The notes: generated by a model from the letters alone, not told the origin. 64,000 nucleotides of DNA from Erigeron canadensis (GCF_010389155.1 NC_057761.1:6202501-6266500), one strand, 5' to 3'; counted from the stretch's first letter, positions 9,481-21,855 are shown. A program made the numbers and translations.

Positions 9481-12359
9481 AGTGATATATTGTAAGGTCT
9501 GAAGTACGTGTTGTTTTGTCTTGTAGGAATGAATTTGATGAGCCCGGTGGTGAAGACAATTGGTGTGTTGAAACAAGTCTTCAAAGCTTTCTCATTGTCT
9601 TTGGAAAACTTGATTCAGTCTTGGTCTTGGACTTCTTGAAGTTAAATCATTTGTTGATTCTCAATGTTCTTTTTGAACAGAGAATGATGAGTGTGTGTGT
9701 ATTAAATCTTCGAGGATTGTTGAATCAAAGATCAGAGTTGTCTTTTGAAATGCGGAAGGTATGAACTTGTCTTGAATTCTTCAATCTTCGAATCTTGAAG
9801 TCTTTGAATGAATTTTCAGAAATATGTACTCTCCCCCTTGATGTGTGCAATGTAGCTTTTGGTAAAGTGTTGTTGTATGACTTGAAGATCTTTAATTTGA
9901 TGAAGACTCTTTTTGAAGCTTTTCTTCTTTTGTCTTGAATCTTCAGCCTTTTGTCCTTTGAAGCTTTGATCTTTGTCACATCGTCTTGAACACTTTTGAG
10001 AGTAAACATTTCAATAAGGTTTTGGAAATTCTTTTATGAAAGTAATCATGCTCCTCCTCAATTCATGAATAATCACAGTCTTTGATTGGAGCATTTTTGA
10101 ACTTTTTGTAACATCTTGAATGAGCATCCTTTCATTATTGATCTTGATATTCTTATCCTTAAAATCATTATCCATTTTGATCTTCTCATATCTTCATCTT
10201 CAATCTCAAAATTTTTTAAGTCAAGATCTCATATCAGCTAAGACCTAGTGAGAATTTGAGCTCAATTGACCATCTTGAAACTTGCAGTATTAGTCATCTA
10301 AATGAATTTGTGAGTTTAATCTACAAAACATTCAAAGCTTGAAGATGAAAATTGTCTCTTGTTTCTCTTTTCTTCCCTTAATCTTTTTCAATTTTAAAAC
10401 AATCAAACACAAATTTTTCTTTTTGCTATCCTTATCAATCATTCTATCAATCATACTATTTTCTCCCCCTCATAATGACAAAGTTGGGAACCAATGTCAT
10501 TATGCAAACATTGATTGAATAGAATGTCAAAAGAAATCAAAAGATCCATAGCGCAATGGTGTTTACACAAAGATATATTAACTAACAACTCATCAACCCA
10601 AATCATTAATCCAACCCAAATAACCCTATGGGTGACTAAAATGTTAGGTTGAAGTTGTTGGTATAAGCATTTTATTATGGTGTTGGTGTTTTCTGTGTTG
10701 GGGTGATGAGAAAAGAAACCATATAAGAATGATCTGTTTGCATTCAAAAATCGAAAGGATTAATGAAATGACAGAAAGAAATGTATACCATTTATCGGAT
10801 TTCCTATGTATCATTGAGAAATGCACAAAGCAAACCTCTAACATAGCTTGGACTTTTGGCTTTCCAACCTCAAGATTGCTTCAAAGAATGTGAACCATGG
10901 TCAGTGTCACCTAAGCGTTCGATGACCATGTTCTACTATCCTTAATGACTTTTAGGAAAAAAAAATCCAAGGTCACTATAGACTTCTTGTTAACTCAATA
11001 ATTAAACAAATGCAATTATGAGACCTACGTTCAAAGCTGGAAATGATGTTAGCAATGGTAGGATTTCCATTTGATCATCGTGAAATATCAATTAAGATAT
11101 CACTACAAATGTTCCGGCTATATCACAAAGATAAGCATGTATATCACAAAGATATGACGCAAATGTGTCCTAAAGAATGAATAACGATCAAATTAATGAT
11201 CAATCACGAGAGCTCTAGACACAAAGTGATCAAATGAAGTCGGGGACTGGAGGAGAGTGTCACCCTTTTTCAATATCAACGTCTTCCAAATGAAGAGTCA
11301 ATAGAAATTAGAAAATCTCCGTGAGAAATAAAACAAGCATTTGTTAAGAAACACTTGAGTGGTTAGGTAAAGATGTTCATCGCTTCACTGGGTCCATGAA
11401 GGCTTCTTCAATACCGAGATATCAACAAATGACATCCGATAGAAATGTGTTTTACCCGACGATTTGAGAATTTTAGAGAAGGGTATCAATTCTTTTAACC
11501 CTTTTCTCACAACATTATCACCATAACCTCTCACTTTTCGACTGTACTCCCTCCAACTTATTTTCACAAAATCATCATCTCTCAAAATACCCTCACTATC
11601 TACTGAAAGAAGTGATAACTCCGGGGTTAGAACTCATCGGCGATGATGAAGTTCATGGAGTAGAATTTTGAGAAAAACCTAGTCGCTCATGTGCAAACTA
11701 AACACCGAACTTCCTTTGAAGAAAATATTTTGAAAAAAAAATCATCAAATGTGAAAAAAAATGTTTAAAAAACACATTTGAAGTTTGAAAGAGATTTGAA
11801 ATCACAAACTCCCCCTTAATCTATGCAAAGATATATCAAAAAGATTTTCATAGAAAAGGTGGAGCAAAAATGATTTGTGTGAAATCAAAACAGGTTTTAT
11901 GAAAAGTGAACTCAAACAATTGTTCAAGATGAGACAACTCAGGAGTACACAAAGGCGTTCAATCCTTTGCTTCTCATATCAACAATTGAGAGTTTTTGAG
12001 TTTTATGAAAATCCAATATATTACACATATGCATTCATATAAGACCACTTGGAAGTACACAAAGGCGTTCAATTCCGCCTTATCTTATATCAATTTATAT
12101 GTATAACAACATGAATTAATTCCAACTTTGAAACATAAATAATTTTTCTTTTTAAAACCGGGTTGCATACAGAGTATATGCAAGCCATTATGAAATAAAT
12201 AACACAAATAAGCACGGGTTATACACTGAGTGTGCATAAGCCACAAAAAAAACTTTTTTTTCTTTTGAAAATTTTATACTTTTGTATTTGATTTTTGTTT
12301 TTCAACTTTTTATAATTTTTTGAAAAATGAATCAAGAATTCCTTCCATGGTAAAGTGAA
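9481..12359 (-). other. E2 long 3' noncoding region with extra polypurine tracts
   Basis: About 2.9 kb between RNase H and the 3' LTR, the place where SIRE elements often carry an env-like frame. No frame longer than about 100 codons is convincing here. The core motif ctccccct recurs at 9831-9838 (ctcccccttg), 10463-10470 and 11809-11817, in the same orientation as the true polypurine tract. Short direct repeats also occur: agtacacaaaggcgttcaat near 11943 and 12053. Confidence 0.7.
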
Positions 12360-15300
12360 TCAAGGATCAAGATTTAGCATACCAAGTTTAGAGATTAAGA
12401 AATTAAACCTCTTTTCGTCCAGTGGTTTTGTGAACAAATCAGCGAGTTGGTAGTCAGTTCCCACGAAGTAGAGTTCGATGTCACCTTTCTCAACATAATC
12501 TTTGAGAAAATGATATCTCACATCAATGTGCTTTGAGCGTGAGTGGTTGACTGAGTTGACAGCAATTGCAATGGCACTTTGTGAATCACGATAGATAGGG
12601 ACACGATCATATTTCAGACCATAATCGGTAAGCTGTGTCTTCATCCATAACACTTGAGCACAGCAACTAGCAGCAGCCACACATTCAGCCTCCGCTGTTG
12701 ACAATGATACACAATTTTGCTTCTTGTGACCAACTTACAATCTTATCCCCTGAGAATTGTAAAATACCAGATGTGCTCTTGCGATCAAGCTTACAACCTG
12801 CATGATCTGCATCTTAATAGGCAGTTAAATTGAATCCAGTATCCCTTGGATACCAGAGACCAAGATTGGGTGTACCCTTCAGATAACGAAAAATTCGTTT
12901 CACAGCTTGGTAATGTAAATCAGTCGGAGCGGCTTGATACCTAGCACACATACATGTTGCAAACATTATATCTGGGCGAGATACTGTAAGATACAACAAC
13001 TAACCAATCATGCTTCTATACCTCTTTTGGTCAAATGGTTTCCCATTTTTATCAGCATTAATGTTTGTACGAGCAGCCATTGGGGTTGAAATTGAAGAAC
13101 ATCTAGTCATATCAAACTTTTTCAACATATCCTTTATGTACTTACCTTGTGATATAAAAATACCAGTTGGTAGTTGTTTGATTTGTAAACCCAAAAAGTA
13201 ATTCATTTCCCCAATCATGCTCATTTCAAAATGATTGACCATTAGAGATGAAAAGTTTCGGCAAAAAGTTTGACTGGTTGACCCAAAAATAATGTCATCA
13301 ACATATATTTGGACAAGTAAAACATGCTTACCTTGCTTACGAATAAACAGTGTAGGGTCAATAGTGCCTTTGGTAAATCCTCCTTTCAGTAACAAAGTAG
13401 TTAAGGAATCATACCATGCTCGGGGTGCCTGCTTCAAACCATAGAGAGCCTTGTCTAACATGTAGACATGGTTTGGCTTCTTAGGATCAACAAAACCTTC
13501 AGGTTGCTCCACGTAAACTTCTTCTTTGAGTTCTCCATTCAAGAACGCTGTCTTCACATCCATTTGAAACACTGTGAAGTTTCTGAATGCGGCATAAGCT
13601 AAGAATATACGAATGGCCTCCATTCTTGCAACAGGAGCGAAAGTTTCGTCTAAATGCACACTAGGTTGTTGACAGTAACCCTTTGCAACCAATCTAGCTT
13701 TGTTCCTTACTACAACTCCATTTTCATCCTTCTTGTTCTTGAAAATCCACTTGGTGCGAATTGGTTCTTCTTTCCTTGGATTTGGAACCAATCTCCATAC
13801 CTTCAGTCTCACAAACTGAGCTAATTCATCTTGCATTGCTTTAACCCACTCTGGATCACTAAGAGCTTCAGAGACTGTTTTGGGTTCGATGTTGCTCAGT
13901 GAAAGTGCAACAAGACACTCATTGACTGTAGTACGGGTAGAAACACCAGCTTGTGGATCTCCGATGATCTGTTCTGTAGGATGATCTTTGAGCATACGCG
14001 ACCACTTGTTGTCATGAGGAAGAGGATCTTGTTGATGAATGTCAACATTATCATCATTAAATCCAGAGTTCTGTTGAGAAATGGAATCATAGCTCGGAAG
14101 AACTCTTTCCTCAAAATTTGGATGATCAAAATCCAGTGGTACATACACATTTGGAGTGTTTGATGGATTTGTTATTTGGGTGATTTGAGAAGGTTGTTCT
14201 TGAACATTCTTTTGAGAATAAATATCACTTGAAGATGATTTTTTTTGCTCTGAAGAATTTGAAGATGATTCACGATTGTTGTTAGGAACTGGTTCATTTG
14301 TTTGAATAGGATCATTGTTCGGAATTGGTTCATTGATGACTTGAGGTTCCTTTTCTTGAATCGGTTTTGAATTGTAGAATTCTTCGAAAAGAATATCTAG
14401 CTCTTCACTTGTTGGAGTTGAATATTTCTTGAACTTTGAAGCTAAGGTAGACGTCCTTGAGGAAGCACTTGAAGTACTTGGATCACTAATTGTTGGTAGC
14501 AAACTTTCTTGTTCAAATATCATGCCAGACATCTCGTCAAACCAAACATTCATGGTTTCTTGAATCGTATTTGTTCGACGATTAAAGATGCGATATGCAA
14601 TCGATGTCTTTGAGTAACCAACAAAGTAACCTTCGTCACCTTTCCTTTCAAACTTTCCAACATTTTCCCGATCATTCAAGGTATAACAGACACACCAAAA
14701 AATATGGAAGTAATTGATGTTGGGTTTGCGTTTGTTAATAACCTCATAAGGAGTCTTCTCATGACGCTGATTGATGATGGACCGATTTTGTGTGTGACAG
14801 GCAGTGTCAACAGCTTCAGCCCACATATTTGATGGTAACTTGGAATAAGCAAGCATTGTCCTTGCTGCTTCCACTAGCGTACGGTTTCTCCTTTCAATGA
14901 CACCATTTTGTTGCGGGGTACGAGCAGCAGAGAATTGGTGAGTAATGCCTTTTGATTTGCAAAATTCATCGAAGATGGCATTTTTGAACTCAGTACCGTT
15001 ATCCGAACGGATATAACGGTCTAGAAGTTGAAGATTCACTTGAGTGGTAGTGATGAAATCGATCAAAATTTGAGTTGTTTCAACTTTTGAAGCAAGAAAC
15101 TTGACCCAAGTGTATCTTGAATAATCATCAACGATAACCAGAATATATCTCTTCCCGTTTCTGCTTTGTACTTTCATAGGCCCACAAAGATCAATGTGAA
15201 GCAAATGAAGAGGTGCCAAAGTGTGTGGAATTTTCTTTGGTTTATGAGAAGTTCTTTTGATCTTCCCAACTGCACAAGAAGGACAGACATGCTCACTCTC

Positions 15301-15811
15301 ATACTTGTAGTCAGGCAAGCCTTCAACAAGTTGCTTGTTGACTAAAGCATTGATGGTTTGATAATTATTAAAGTGAGAAAGCTAACTATGCCACAACCAA
15401 GAATTTTTTGAAGTAGCTTTTGAAACAAGACAGATATTATCAGTTGGTTGGTTATCATCAAGATTAACTGTGAAAAGATTATCATCACGTTCTCCGCATA
15501 GGATATCAATTCCATCTAAAGTTTGGATTTTTGCACAGAGATTGTCGAAAAAGAACTTGAAGGTTGTTGTCACAGAACTGTCCAACACTGAACAAGTTAT
15601 GACTCAGACCTTCAACATAATGGATTTTCTTAATGATAATTCCGTTTCTTTCAATATCTCCATAACCTAGAATTGGAGCGAAATTGTTGTTTCCGAAACG
15701 AACAGTTCCCATGAACCTTTCAACAAAGTTCTTGAGCAATGATTTATTGCCAGTCATGTGTTTTGAACACCCGGAATCGAGTATCCATACACAGATGGTT
15801 ATTTCCTGCAA
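12360..15811 (-). pseudogene. E2 pol: protease, integrase, reverse transcriptase, RNase H (broken)
   Basis: The protease WILDSGCSKHMTG lies near 15770. The GAG-pre-integrase zinc finger ends [13 protein letters not shown] near 15250. Integrase has [16 protein letters not shown] and [12 protein letters not shown]. Reverse transcriptase has [21 protein letters not shown] and the catalytic YVDDI at 13291-13305. RNase H begins STAEAE near 12700 and ends FTKPLDEKRFNFLISKLGML. The longest open part, 13000-15318, is 772 codons. Interruptions are an in-frame TAG at 15382-15384, stops at 13000 and 12814, and a frameshift near 12720. The order is Copia; the sequence style fits SIRE. Confidence 0.9.
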
Positions 15812-15866
15812 TCAAAAATTTAACCGACTTTAGGTACCCACTTAAAGACGGGTCCTTTGTGGTTAG

Positions 15867-17744
15867 TTAACACAGGCAGGGGTATAACTTAGGATATGCA
15901 TACAAACATGCTTTAGAATCAATATGAGCATTAACAAGCACACCATCAATAAGCACATTTGTATAAAAAGTACGCACATTCACATTTGAATTAAAAGTAA
16001 CATGTTTAACAGCATTCAAACAAGCACGACCATTATCATTGTTTACAGCCCCACAAGGCATAGCCTTGGATTTATTAACTTTGTTCACTAAAGATGAATT
16101 GTTTAATTCAACAGAAACTCTTTTCTTTCTGTTACCAACACTCTTTCTCCTCCTCCTCTTCTTCTTTTCCTCAACAGATAATTGCTTAAAATTGATCTTA
16201 GGTTCTAATGACTTAGGAACCCATTTGGTCTTTCCACCTGTTGAATTGACACTAAGAAAATTAGAACGAGGGGTTTTAAACTTATTCATCTTTTTTGTCT
16301 CTTTTGGGGTTGAGGAAAGTTCTTGCTTCTTAGGTTTGGCAATTGAAAACCATCCATATCTATCCCTATATCTAGTTACACCTTTTGAAGTATCCCTAGT
16401 TAGCAAAACGGAGCTACACTTAGGCACTTTAGAAATTGAACTAGATTTAGAGTTAGACAAAGAAGCATTTGGATTGTCATTTGGAAGTTTCACTTTGTGA
16501 TACCTTGGTTTTGGTGAGGTCTCAGCTTGTTTCTTTTTAACATGTTTGTCGGGTTTTGGAGGGTTAGGACTCTTTTGTTCAGTCTTGACAGAAGGGGTAA
16601 AACTCTTTTGTTCAGCCTTGACGAGTTTGGGTTTAACTCGTTCTTGGAAGTAATATGATGTTGGAGCTTTAGACACTGATTTTAGTTTTTGAGATTCTCC
16701 TTTTATTTCTTTTTGAAAATTTATGATTTTGATAGATTCAATCTTTTTCTCAGTTTCTGAGTCAAAAACATATTCTCCCTCCATGAATTTATTAAAATCA
16801 TCTTTGGTGAATTCATTCGAAAATGTAGAAATATCAGGAATCTTGTTGTCCAACATCATACCACGGGTAGTCTCAGGAATAAGGTCGACTTGGACTGAAA
16901 CATCCTTGGTTTCACAAGAAAATTGAGTAGAAGTATCAACACCTATACTAGCACAAAGCTTAGGGTGAATAACTAGCTCATCAAGATCTTCGCATGTGAA
17001 AAATCTATAAAAGTACCATATCAAAACTAAGTTATGCGCAATATCTTCATCAGATAAATCAGATTGCACATAATTTGCAGCTAAAAAAGTAGCAGTAGTT
17101 TGACAAGTACATGCAAAACAGTCAGTCACGGTCTGGGTGGATGAACTTGTAGATGAATCACAAGTAGTCTGAGTGAAATGGTCTACTAAGAGACTGAAAT
17201 CAGTTTGGGTAGAAACATTCACACAAACTTTCTTGATATCAACAACAACTGATTCATTCTTCGAATTCGGACTTTGAGACTGTAGATTATGAATGAGTTT
17301 TTGTTGAGATTCCACTGTTTGTTGTAAACCTTCTATTTGTTTTTCCAAAAATGTGGATGGAATATACAATTTAGTTGGTTTTGGTGGAGAAATGACAAAT
17401 TCTTGGTTTTGAAAATTAGACGCAATCTCTTCTAATTCAAAAATTGTTGAATTTTTCGTTTCATAAGAAGTATTGATAGCATCATAATTAACCAAAAATT
17501 TATTCTTTTGAATCTTCTCACCTTCATCAGTCTCAAATTCGTCATCCAAAGGACGAATGAATTGTTCTACCATACCAAGTCTCAAAAATTTCTCATCATA
17601 CAAAGGTATAATTTCTTCTTTTGCTTTTTGCAATGGAGTGATATTCTCAAAACCTAACCCAAAAAGAAGTTCCGATCTATCAATCTTTGATTTATTGAAA
17701 TAGGCAGTGAAATCCAAAAGAGGATTTTGTTCAACTTTGTACAA
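15867..17744 (-). pseudogene. E2 gag, C-terminal extension
   Basis: A 625-codon frame continuing gag downstream of two single-base frameshifts near 17790-17820. The true reading enters without an ATG (KIEEHKKN then FYQEKLYKVEQ upstream of 17744). It is rich in Ser, Lys and charged residues, with a predicted coiled coil (FLEKQIEGLQQTVESQQKL), a Cys-containing block and a basic RRRRK tract near the end. No enzyme motif is visible. Long gag extensions of this kind occur in SIRE-type Copia elements; the function is unknown. Confidence 0.75.
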
Positions 17745-17817
17745 CTTTTCTTGATAGAAAAGTATATTCTTTTTATGTTCCTCAATTTTCTTTCAAGGTT
17801 TTCAATCTCAATGCCTT

Positions 17818-19602
17818 TTAAAAACAATTATGATTTAAATCAGAAACTTTTCTTTCGAGTTCAATTGTTTTTGGTGTAGCTTCTTGAAGCTTCTTATTCA
17901 GAATATCAACATCCATTTGTCTTGCATTTGCCCGAAGCCATTCATTGGTCTTTTGAACTTCAAGATCTTGATTGGCTTTTTCAAGATCAAGAATGGTCTT
18001 TTCTAAATTATGACACTTTTCCAATAACTTAAAATCAGGAGACGCATTCATCTCATATTCTTTAACCAACATTTGTTCTTTATAATTTTGAAATTCTTGT
18101 TTCATAGCATCATACTTAAAAAGTAGTTTAGAATTTTCTTCAAGAAGTTTTGTGTACTCCCTTTTTGAAAATAAAATGCTATTTTTCAATTTCTTGTTTT
18201 TGTTGGCTAAAGAAGTGTAATGATTCGTCAAGTTTGATAAGGCAATTCTACAAGACTCTTTATCCTTAATTGATGAAAAAGTAGAGTCGAGATTTACCTC
18301 ATCATCGGGATATTCCTCGTTAATGTTGTCAGCCTCCAACACTTTGTCTTTGCTCAACCTTGCCATGAAACATACATTTGCAGACAGATCTTCATCTTCA
18401 TCATCAAACAGCAAAAGCCACTTGTCATCTTCAGCAATCAAGGCTTGACCGGCTTCAACTTGCTTTGCCAAGAGCATCTTCTGCTTGTAGTATTCATAAT
18501 TCTTCTTGCGAGGCAGCTTGCAATCCACAGCAAAATGACCAGGAACTCCACAGTTGTAACACTTTTTGTCAGATGTTTTTCCTTTTTCCATGATTTGTTT
18601 CTCAGTTTCTTCTTTCTTATCTCTGTTCTTGGAACCACTTGTTTCACCTTGTTCAAAACTCTTGTGATGATATTGTTCCTTCTTTGGAAATGCACTTGTT
18701 GATGAAGTACGAAGATTGTTGTCAGTTGGCCTCGCTTTGAAATACTTTTTCTTGAAATGCTTAGTTACAGCGGCAAGAGCTTGGTAGAATTCATCAGGAA
18801 CACCATCTCTTGGAGCCAAGAAATCTTCTCCCTCCTCATCAGACGAAGAAACAACAGTCATTTGTCTTTTAAGAGCCTCAGAAACCTTTCTTTCAACAAC
18901 CAATGCCAAAGGATCAGTAGATACAACTTCTGGCACTTTGTTGAATGAATATTTGCTTAGAACTTGATGCTCATTCAACTTGAAAGATTCATAACGAGTA
19001 TGAATGGTGAATTTGGTCAGATCTTGATGTTGCTTGATTTGAGTTCCAAAATCTTCCCACTCGGGACCAAGTGCTTTGATGAATTTGATGTTCAGCTCAA
19101 TTTCAGTTTTCTTGACCTTGTTCTTTCTCAGCTCATTGATTACATTGCAAAATTTGTAGTACACGGACTCGAGAGATTCATTTGGTGATTTCTGAAAATT
19201 GTCAAACTCAGTTAAGATATTTGTCAGTCGGATTGTTGAGGTTACATCAGCACCTTCCATTTGTCTAGCAACTTCATCCCAAATCTCCTTTGTTGTGTCA
19301 TAAGAATCAACTGAGCCATAGATCTCATTAGGAAGTGCTTGATACAAGCATGACCTAGCTCTGTTGTCAGCAGCAGTACGATCTCTTTGTTCGACATTCA
19401 AAAGATCAGGAGTCAAAATAGCACCGATAGTAGGATGACGATGCATAGCAAGTCCATTCATGATTGAATCCTTAAGCATGTGACCATTAGTCTGACGTTC
19501 CACATAATCCATGAACCTTTTCTTCCAAAGTCCATAGTTACCACGATAAAGAACTGGAGGTCTTGTATCAGTACCCAGAGCCAACGCTTCACGAGTAGCC
19601 AT
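17818..19602 (-). CDS. E2 gag, N-terminal part
   Basis: ATG at 19600-19602; 594 residues. The N-terminus has the capsid-type Copia gag pattern (YGLWKKRFMDYVE, IWDEVARQMEGAD, LNIKFIKALGPEWE), followed by an acidic linker, a CCHC zinc knuckle CYNCGVPGHFAVDC near residue 350, and a long C-terminal coiled coil with heptad repeats. It ends at a TAA that appears to result from extra T bases in the run at 17818-17825; the original protein continued into 15867-17744. Expected role: structural protein of the virus-like particle and binding of element RNA. Confidence 0.85.
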   Translation of the reverse strand: MATREALALGTDTRPPVLYRGNYGLWKKRFMDYVERQTNGHMLKDSIMNGLAMHRHPTIGAILTPDLLNVEQRDRTAADNRARSCLYQALPNEIYGSVDSYDTTKEIWDEVARQMEGADVTSTIRLTNILTEFDNFQKSPNESLESVYYKFCNVINELRKNKVKKTEIELNIKFIKALGPEWEDFGTQIKQHQDLTKFTIHTRYESFKLNEHQVLSKYSFNKVPEVVSTDPLALVVERKVSEALKRQMTVVSSSDEEGEDFLAPRDGVPDEFYQALAAVTKHFKKKYFKARPTDNNLRTSSTSAFPKKEQYHHKSFEQGETSGSKNRDKKEETEKQIMEKGKTSDKKCYNCGVPGHFAVDCKLPRKKNYEYYKQKMLLAKQVEAGQALIAEDDKWLLLFDDEDEDLSANVCFMARLSKDKVLEADNINEEYPDDEVNLDSTFSSIKDKESCRIALSNLTNHYTSLANKNKKLKNSILFSKREYTKLLEENSKLLFKYDAMKQEFQNYKEQMLVKEYEMNASPDFKLLEKCHNLEKTILDLEKANQDLEVQKTNEWLRANARQMDVDILNKKLQEATPKTIELERKVSDLNHNCF

Positions 19603-20732
19603 TAGAAATTGATTTTGAGAATTGAATTGATTTTTTGAAGAAAGTATGAAACGATCTAAAATGAGATAGAATGAAACGATCTAAAGTTGGAAAGATAGGA
19701 AAACGATCTAAATTGATAAAGGAATTGAAATGATCTAAATCTTGATTGGAAATGAAACGATCTAAATCTTGATTGGAAATGAAACGATCTAAATTTGTCT
19801 TTAGGAATAAAATGATCTAAATTGAATTTTGGATGAAAAATTCTAAGTATTCTGAATGAATTTGGACAGAGTTTTGGTATGAAATGTAATGGAATGAATT
19901 GAGCAAAACCAATCACGAAGATCAGTTACCCAAGAAGTAAGCAAACCAGGAATTGTTTGAGTGAAAGATGAAACGATCTAAAAGAGATCGTTTTGGATTC
20001 ACCAAAAGTGAAACGATCTAAAAGAGATCGTTTTGGTTTTTCAAAGTCTGAAACGATCTAAAAAGAGATCGTTTTAGATTTCTTCACAGAATTTCACCAA
20101 AACTTGATTATTTTCAAGAAATTGAATTGACCAAAACAAATCCAAAGGATCAGTTAGCCACAATCAACTCTTCACACCACAACCACACTTGTCAAAACGA
20201 TCTAAATTGAATCGTTTTACAAGCCACAAAACTGAAATGTAAGTACCAAGGAAAAAAAAACTGAAACGATCTAAATTAGATCGTTTTAGCTTCACAATGT
20301 CGTCTTCAACCTCTGAACATGAACAACTCCATTGACGATTTTTAAAACTTCAATATCTTTTGATTTTCTGGGAATTGGAACATGAAACCACTTGCAAACT
20401 GTTTGTTTTCACCTTATCAACGATCCGATTAACACAATTCAGCTTATAACACAATAGAATCAAATCCCAAATTTTAGCGCCAAAAACTCAAAATCTGAAC
20501 TTTTGATCCAGATCGAATTACAACACGAAACTTGAGAGGACTATGTAATTAACTATGAGGAATCGAACGGTGAACAAACATTTGTGATTTTATGTGATTT
20601 GAGAGGTTATTTTTGAATTTTCAGTGATTTTAAAAAAACGAACAGAAACAGGATTAATGACAGAATTAAAAGGTGATTGTTTGATGAATTGTGATTGAAT
20701 TCGGTTATGGATCGAGATCAAAACGATGTTTT
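19603..20732 (-). other. E2 leader (5' UTR) between primer site and gag
   Basis: About 1.1 kb, unusually rich in the motif AAACGATCTAAA (around 13 copies), annotated separately. No coding frame is evident. Confidence 0.75.
19648..20286. repeat. Array of AAACGATCT repeats and hairpins in the E2 leader
   Basis: Motif gaaacgatctaaa and close variants start at 19648, 19673, 19700, 19727, 19754, 19781, 19808, 19970, 20010, 20050, 20193 and 20263. Five copies are followed by the inverted partner agatcgttt, forming perfect short hairpins at 19971-19993, 20011-20033, 20051-20074, 20194-20218 and 20264-20286; the last has a 10-bp stem and a 3-base loop. As a palindrome-rich array it would fold in either transcript orientation. 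Confidence 0.88.
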
Positions 20733-20744
20733 GCTCTGATACCA
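20733..20744 (-). promoter_or_regulatory. E2 primer-binding site
   Basis: TGGTATCAGAGC on the minus strand, the canonical initiator tRNA-Met primer site, two bases from the LTR end. Confidence 0.9.
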
Positions 20745-20746
20745 CT

Positions 20747-21081
20747 TGTAACAACACGATTTTATCACTCGAATTCACATCAACAATGGCGGTTTAGTGT
20801 GTGTGTGTGTGTTCTTGGTGTTTGTGTGTGTGTTGAGAGAGAATTGGGATCAAGTGTGTGTTATTCAGGTCTAATGGTATGAAATGTGTGTCAAGGTTAT
20901 GTCAGGGTTTTGTCAAGGTTATGATTTCTAAGGAATTGAGGGCTATTTATAGTCTAAACTAACCAACTATGCTAATTTTCACAATTAGCCCCTCAACCTT
21001 AGAAATCATCAACACATGACTTAACAACAAGTAAGTCCATAACTTAAATTACAATGTATCACTATTTTTGGATTTCTAACA
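20747..21081 (-). repeat. E2 5' LTR (335 bp)
   Basis: Collinear with 9137-9469; the upstream LTR on the minus strand. Confidence 0.93.
20943..20952 (-). promoter_or_regulatory. TATA box in the E2 5' LTR
   Basis: CTATAAATAG on the minus strand. Confidence 0.6.
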
Positions 21082-21086
21082 CTCGA
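21082..21086. repeat. Right target-site duplication of E2
   Basis: ctcga, identical to 9132-9136. Confidence 0.9.
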
Positions 21087-21507
21087 TTCATCAAGTGATC
21101 TTTTGTAGTCATGTTTTGTCCCATCTTTTGCCACGGGTCAAGGCCTCACCGCTTAACTCGCTTTAAGTCGTCCAACTAAGAACGCGCAAAATTGACCACC
21201 ACTGTCTACCAGTGAATGGGTTTCGCCATGCAACCGCCATTTCACCACTGTGTACTAGTGAGTAAAACAACGACCCCATGTGTCCTTGACAAATTGGATG
21301 GCAAATGACTTAAGTTTATTGGGTCATTCAATTTGATATGTAATCAAAAAGTTATGTTTGAAGATTCATGCATATCTTCTAAACAAAATATTTAATAAAA
21401 TCATTTTCATAGTCTTAACAACACAAGAGAGCTCGATAGCTCCATTTGAACGCACAAAGAAGCGCAAGGGCAAAGGTTTGCGATGAACGCAATTAAAAAC
21501 CCGCCCT
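21087..21507 (-). repeat. E1 leader duplication, copy A, right part
   Basis: Continuation of 8829-9136 beyond E2; ends at cccgccct, where the homology with copy B (ending at 22582) stops and an LTR fragment begins. Confidence 0.88.
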
Positions 21508-21855
21508 ATTGGAGGATGGGAATCACATGACAACCCAATAGATGTTGAAACATGAAGGTTGTCAACCATCTATTGGAGGATGATTCAGATCTGCAGAGTT
21601 TTTCTTTCTTCATCTTGTTTGTTTCCCAAAACGGCATGAAAGAGAAATTGCTTAGTACTAAATCTGTACAAGGTCACATGTCTTCATCTTGATCATGCAC
21701 CACGTGTCCTTGGGACCATCCTTCTTATCTTCATTTTTCCCGCTCATATTTGACTTACAAATACAATGGTGAGTCATTGAACTTATCCTTTAACTCGAAG
21801 ATAATGTAGGTCGCTGAGAGCTCGCTGATGAAGTGCCTCACTGAGTCTCTCAGAG
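21508..21855 (-). mobile_element. LTR fragment of the E4 family inside the E1 leader
   Basis: 348 bp closely matching positions 31690-32036 of the E4 LTR, in the same orientation. No target duplication flanks it. Its right junction falls on the shared word aatccat, and the left joint contains the extra word ttggaggatg. It is not a normal insertion; it looks like a recombination or template-switch product. Confidence 0.85.

Larger units (their letters stand above)
9137..21081 (-). mobile_element. E2: SIRE-like Copia retrotransposon nested in E1 (11.9 kb)
   Basis: LTRs at 9137-9469 and 20747-21081 are flanked by the duplication ctcga (9132-9136 and 21082-21086), which splits the E1 leader cleanly. 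Sense strand is minus, shown by the tRNA-Met primer site at the right LTR and a polypurine tract at the left LTR. The very long gag with coiled coil, the Copia pol order and a long 3' noncoding region with repeated polypurine tracts suggest the SIRE/Maximus lineage; the lineage name is an inference. The LTRs differ by two substitutions and a TG-repeat length change, yet the coding region is broken many times. Confidence 0.92.

Noticed and set aside
9725..10009. Possible env-like gene in the E2 3' region (94-codon minus frame)
   Set aside because: Too short, Lys-rich low complexity, no signal peptide or membrane segment.
16039..16500. A 153-codon plus-strand frame opposite E2 gag
   Set aside because: Exactly antisense to a Lys/Ser-rich region; Phe/Leu-rich composition is the mirror of that bias.
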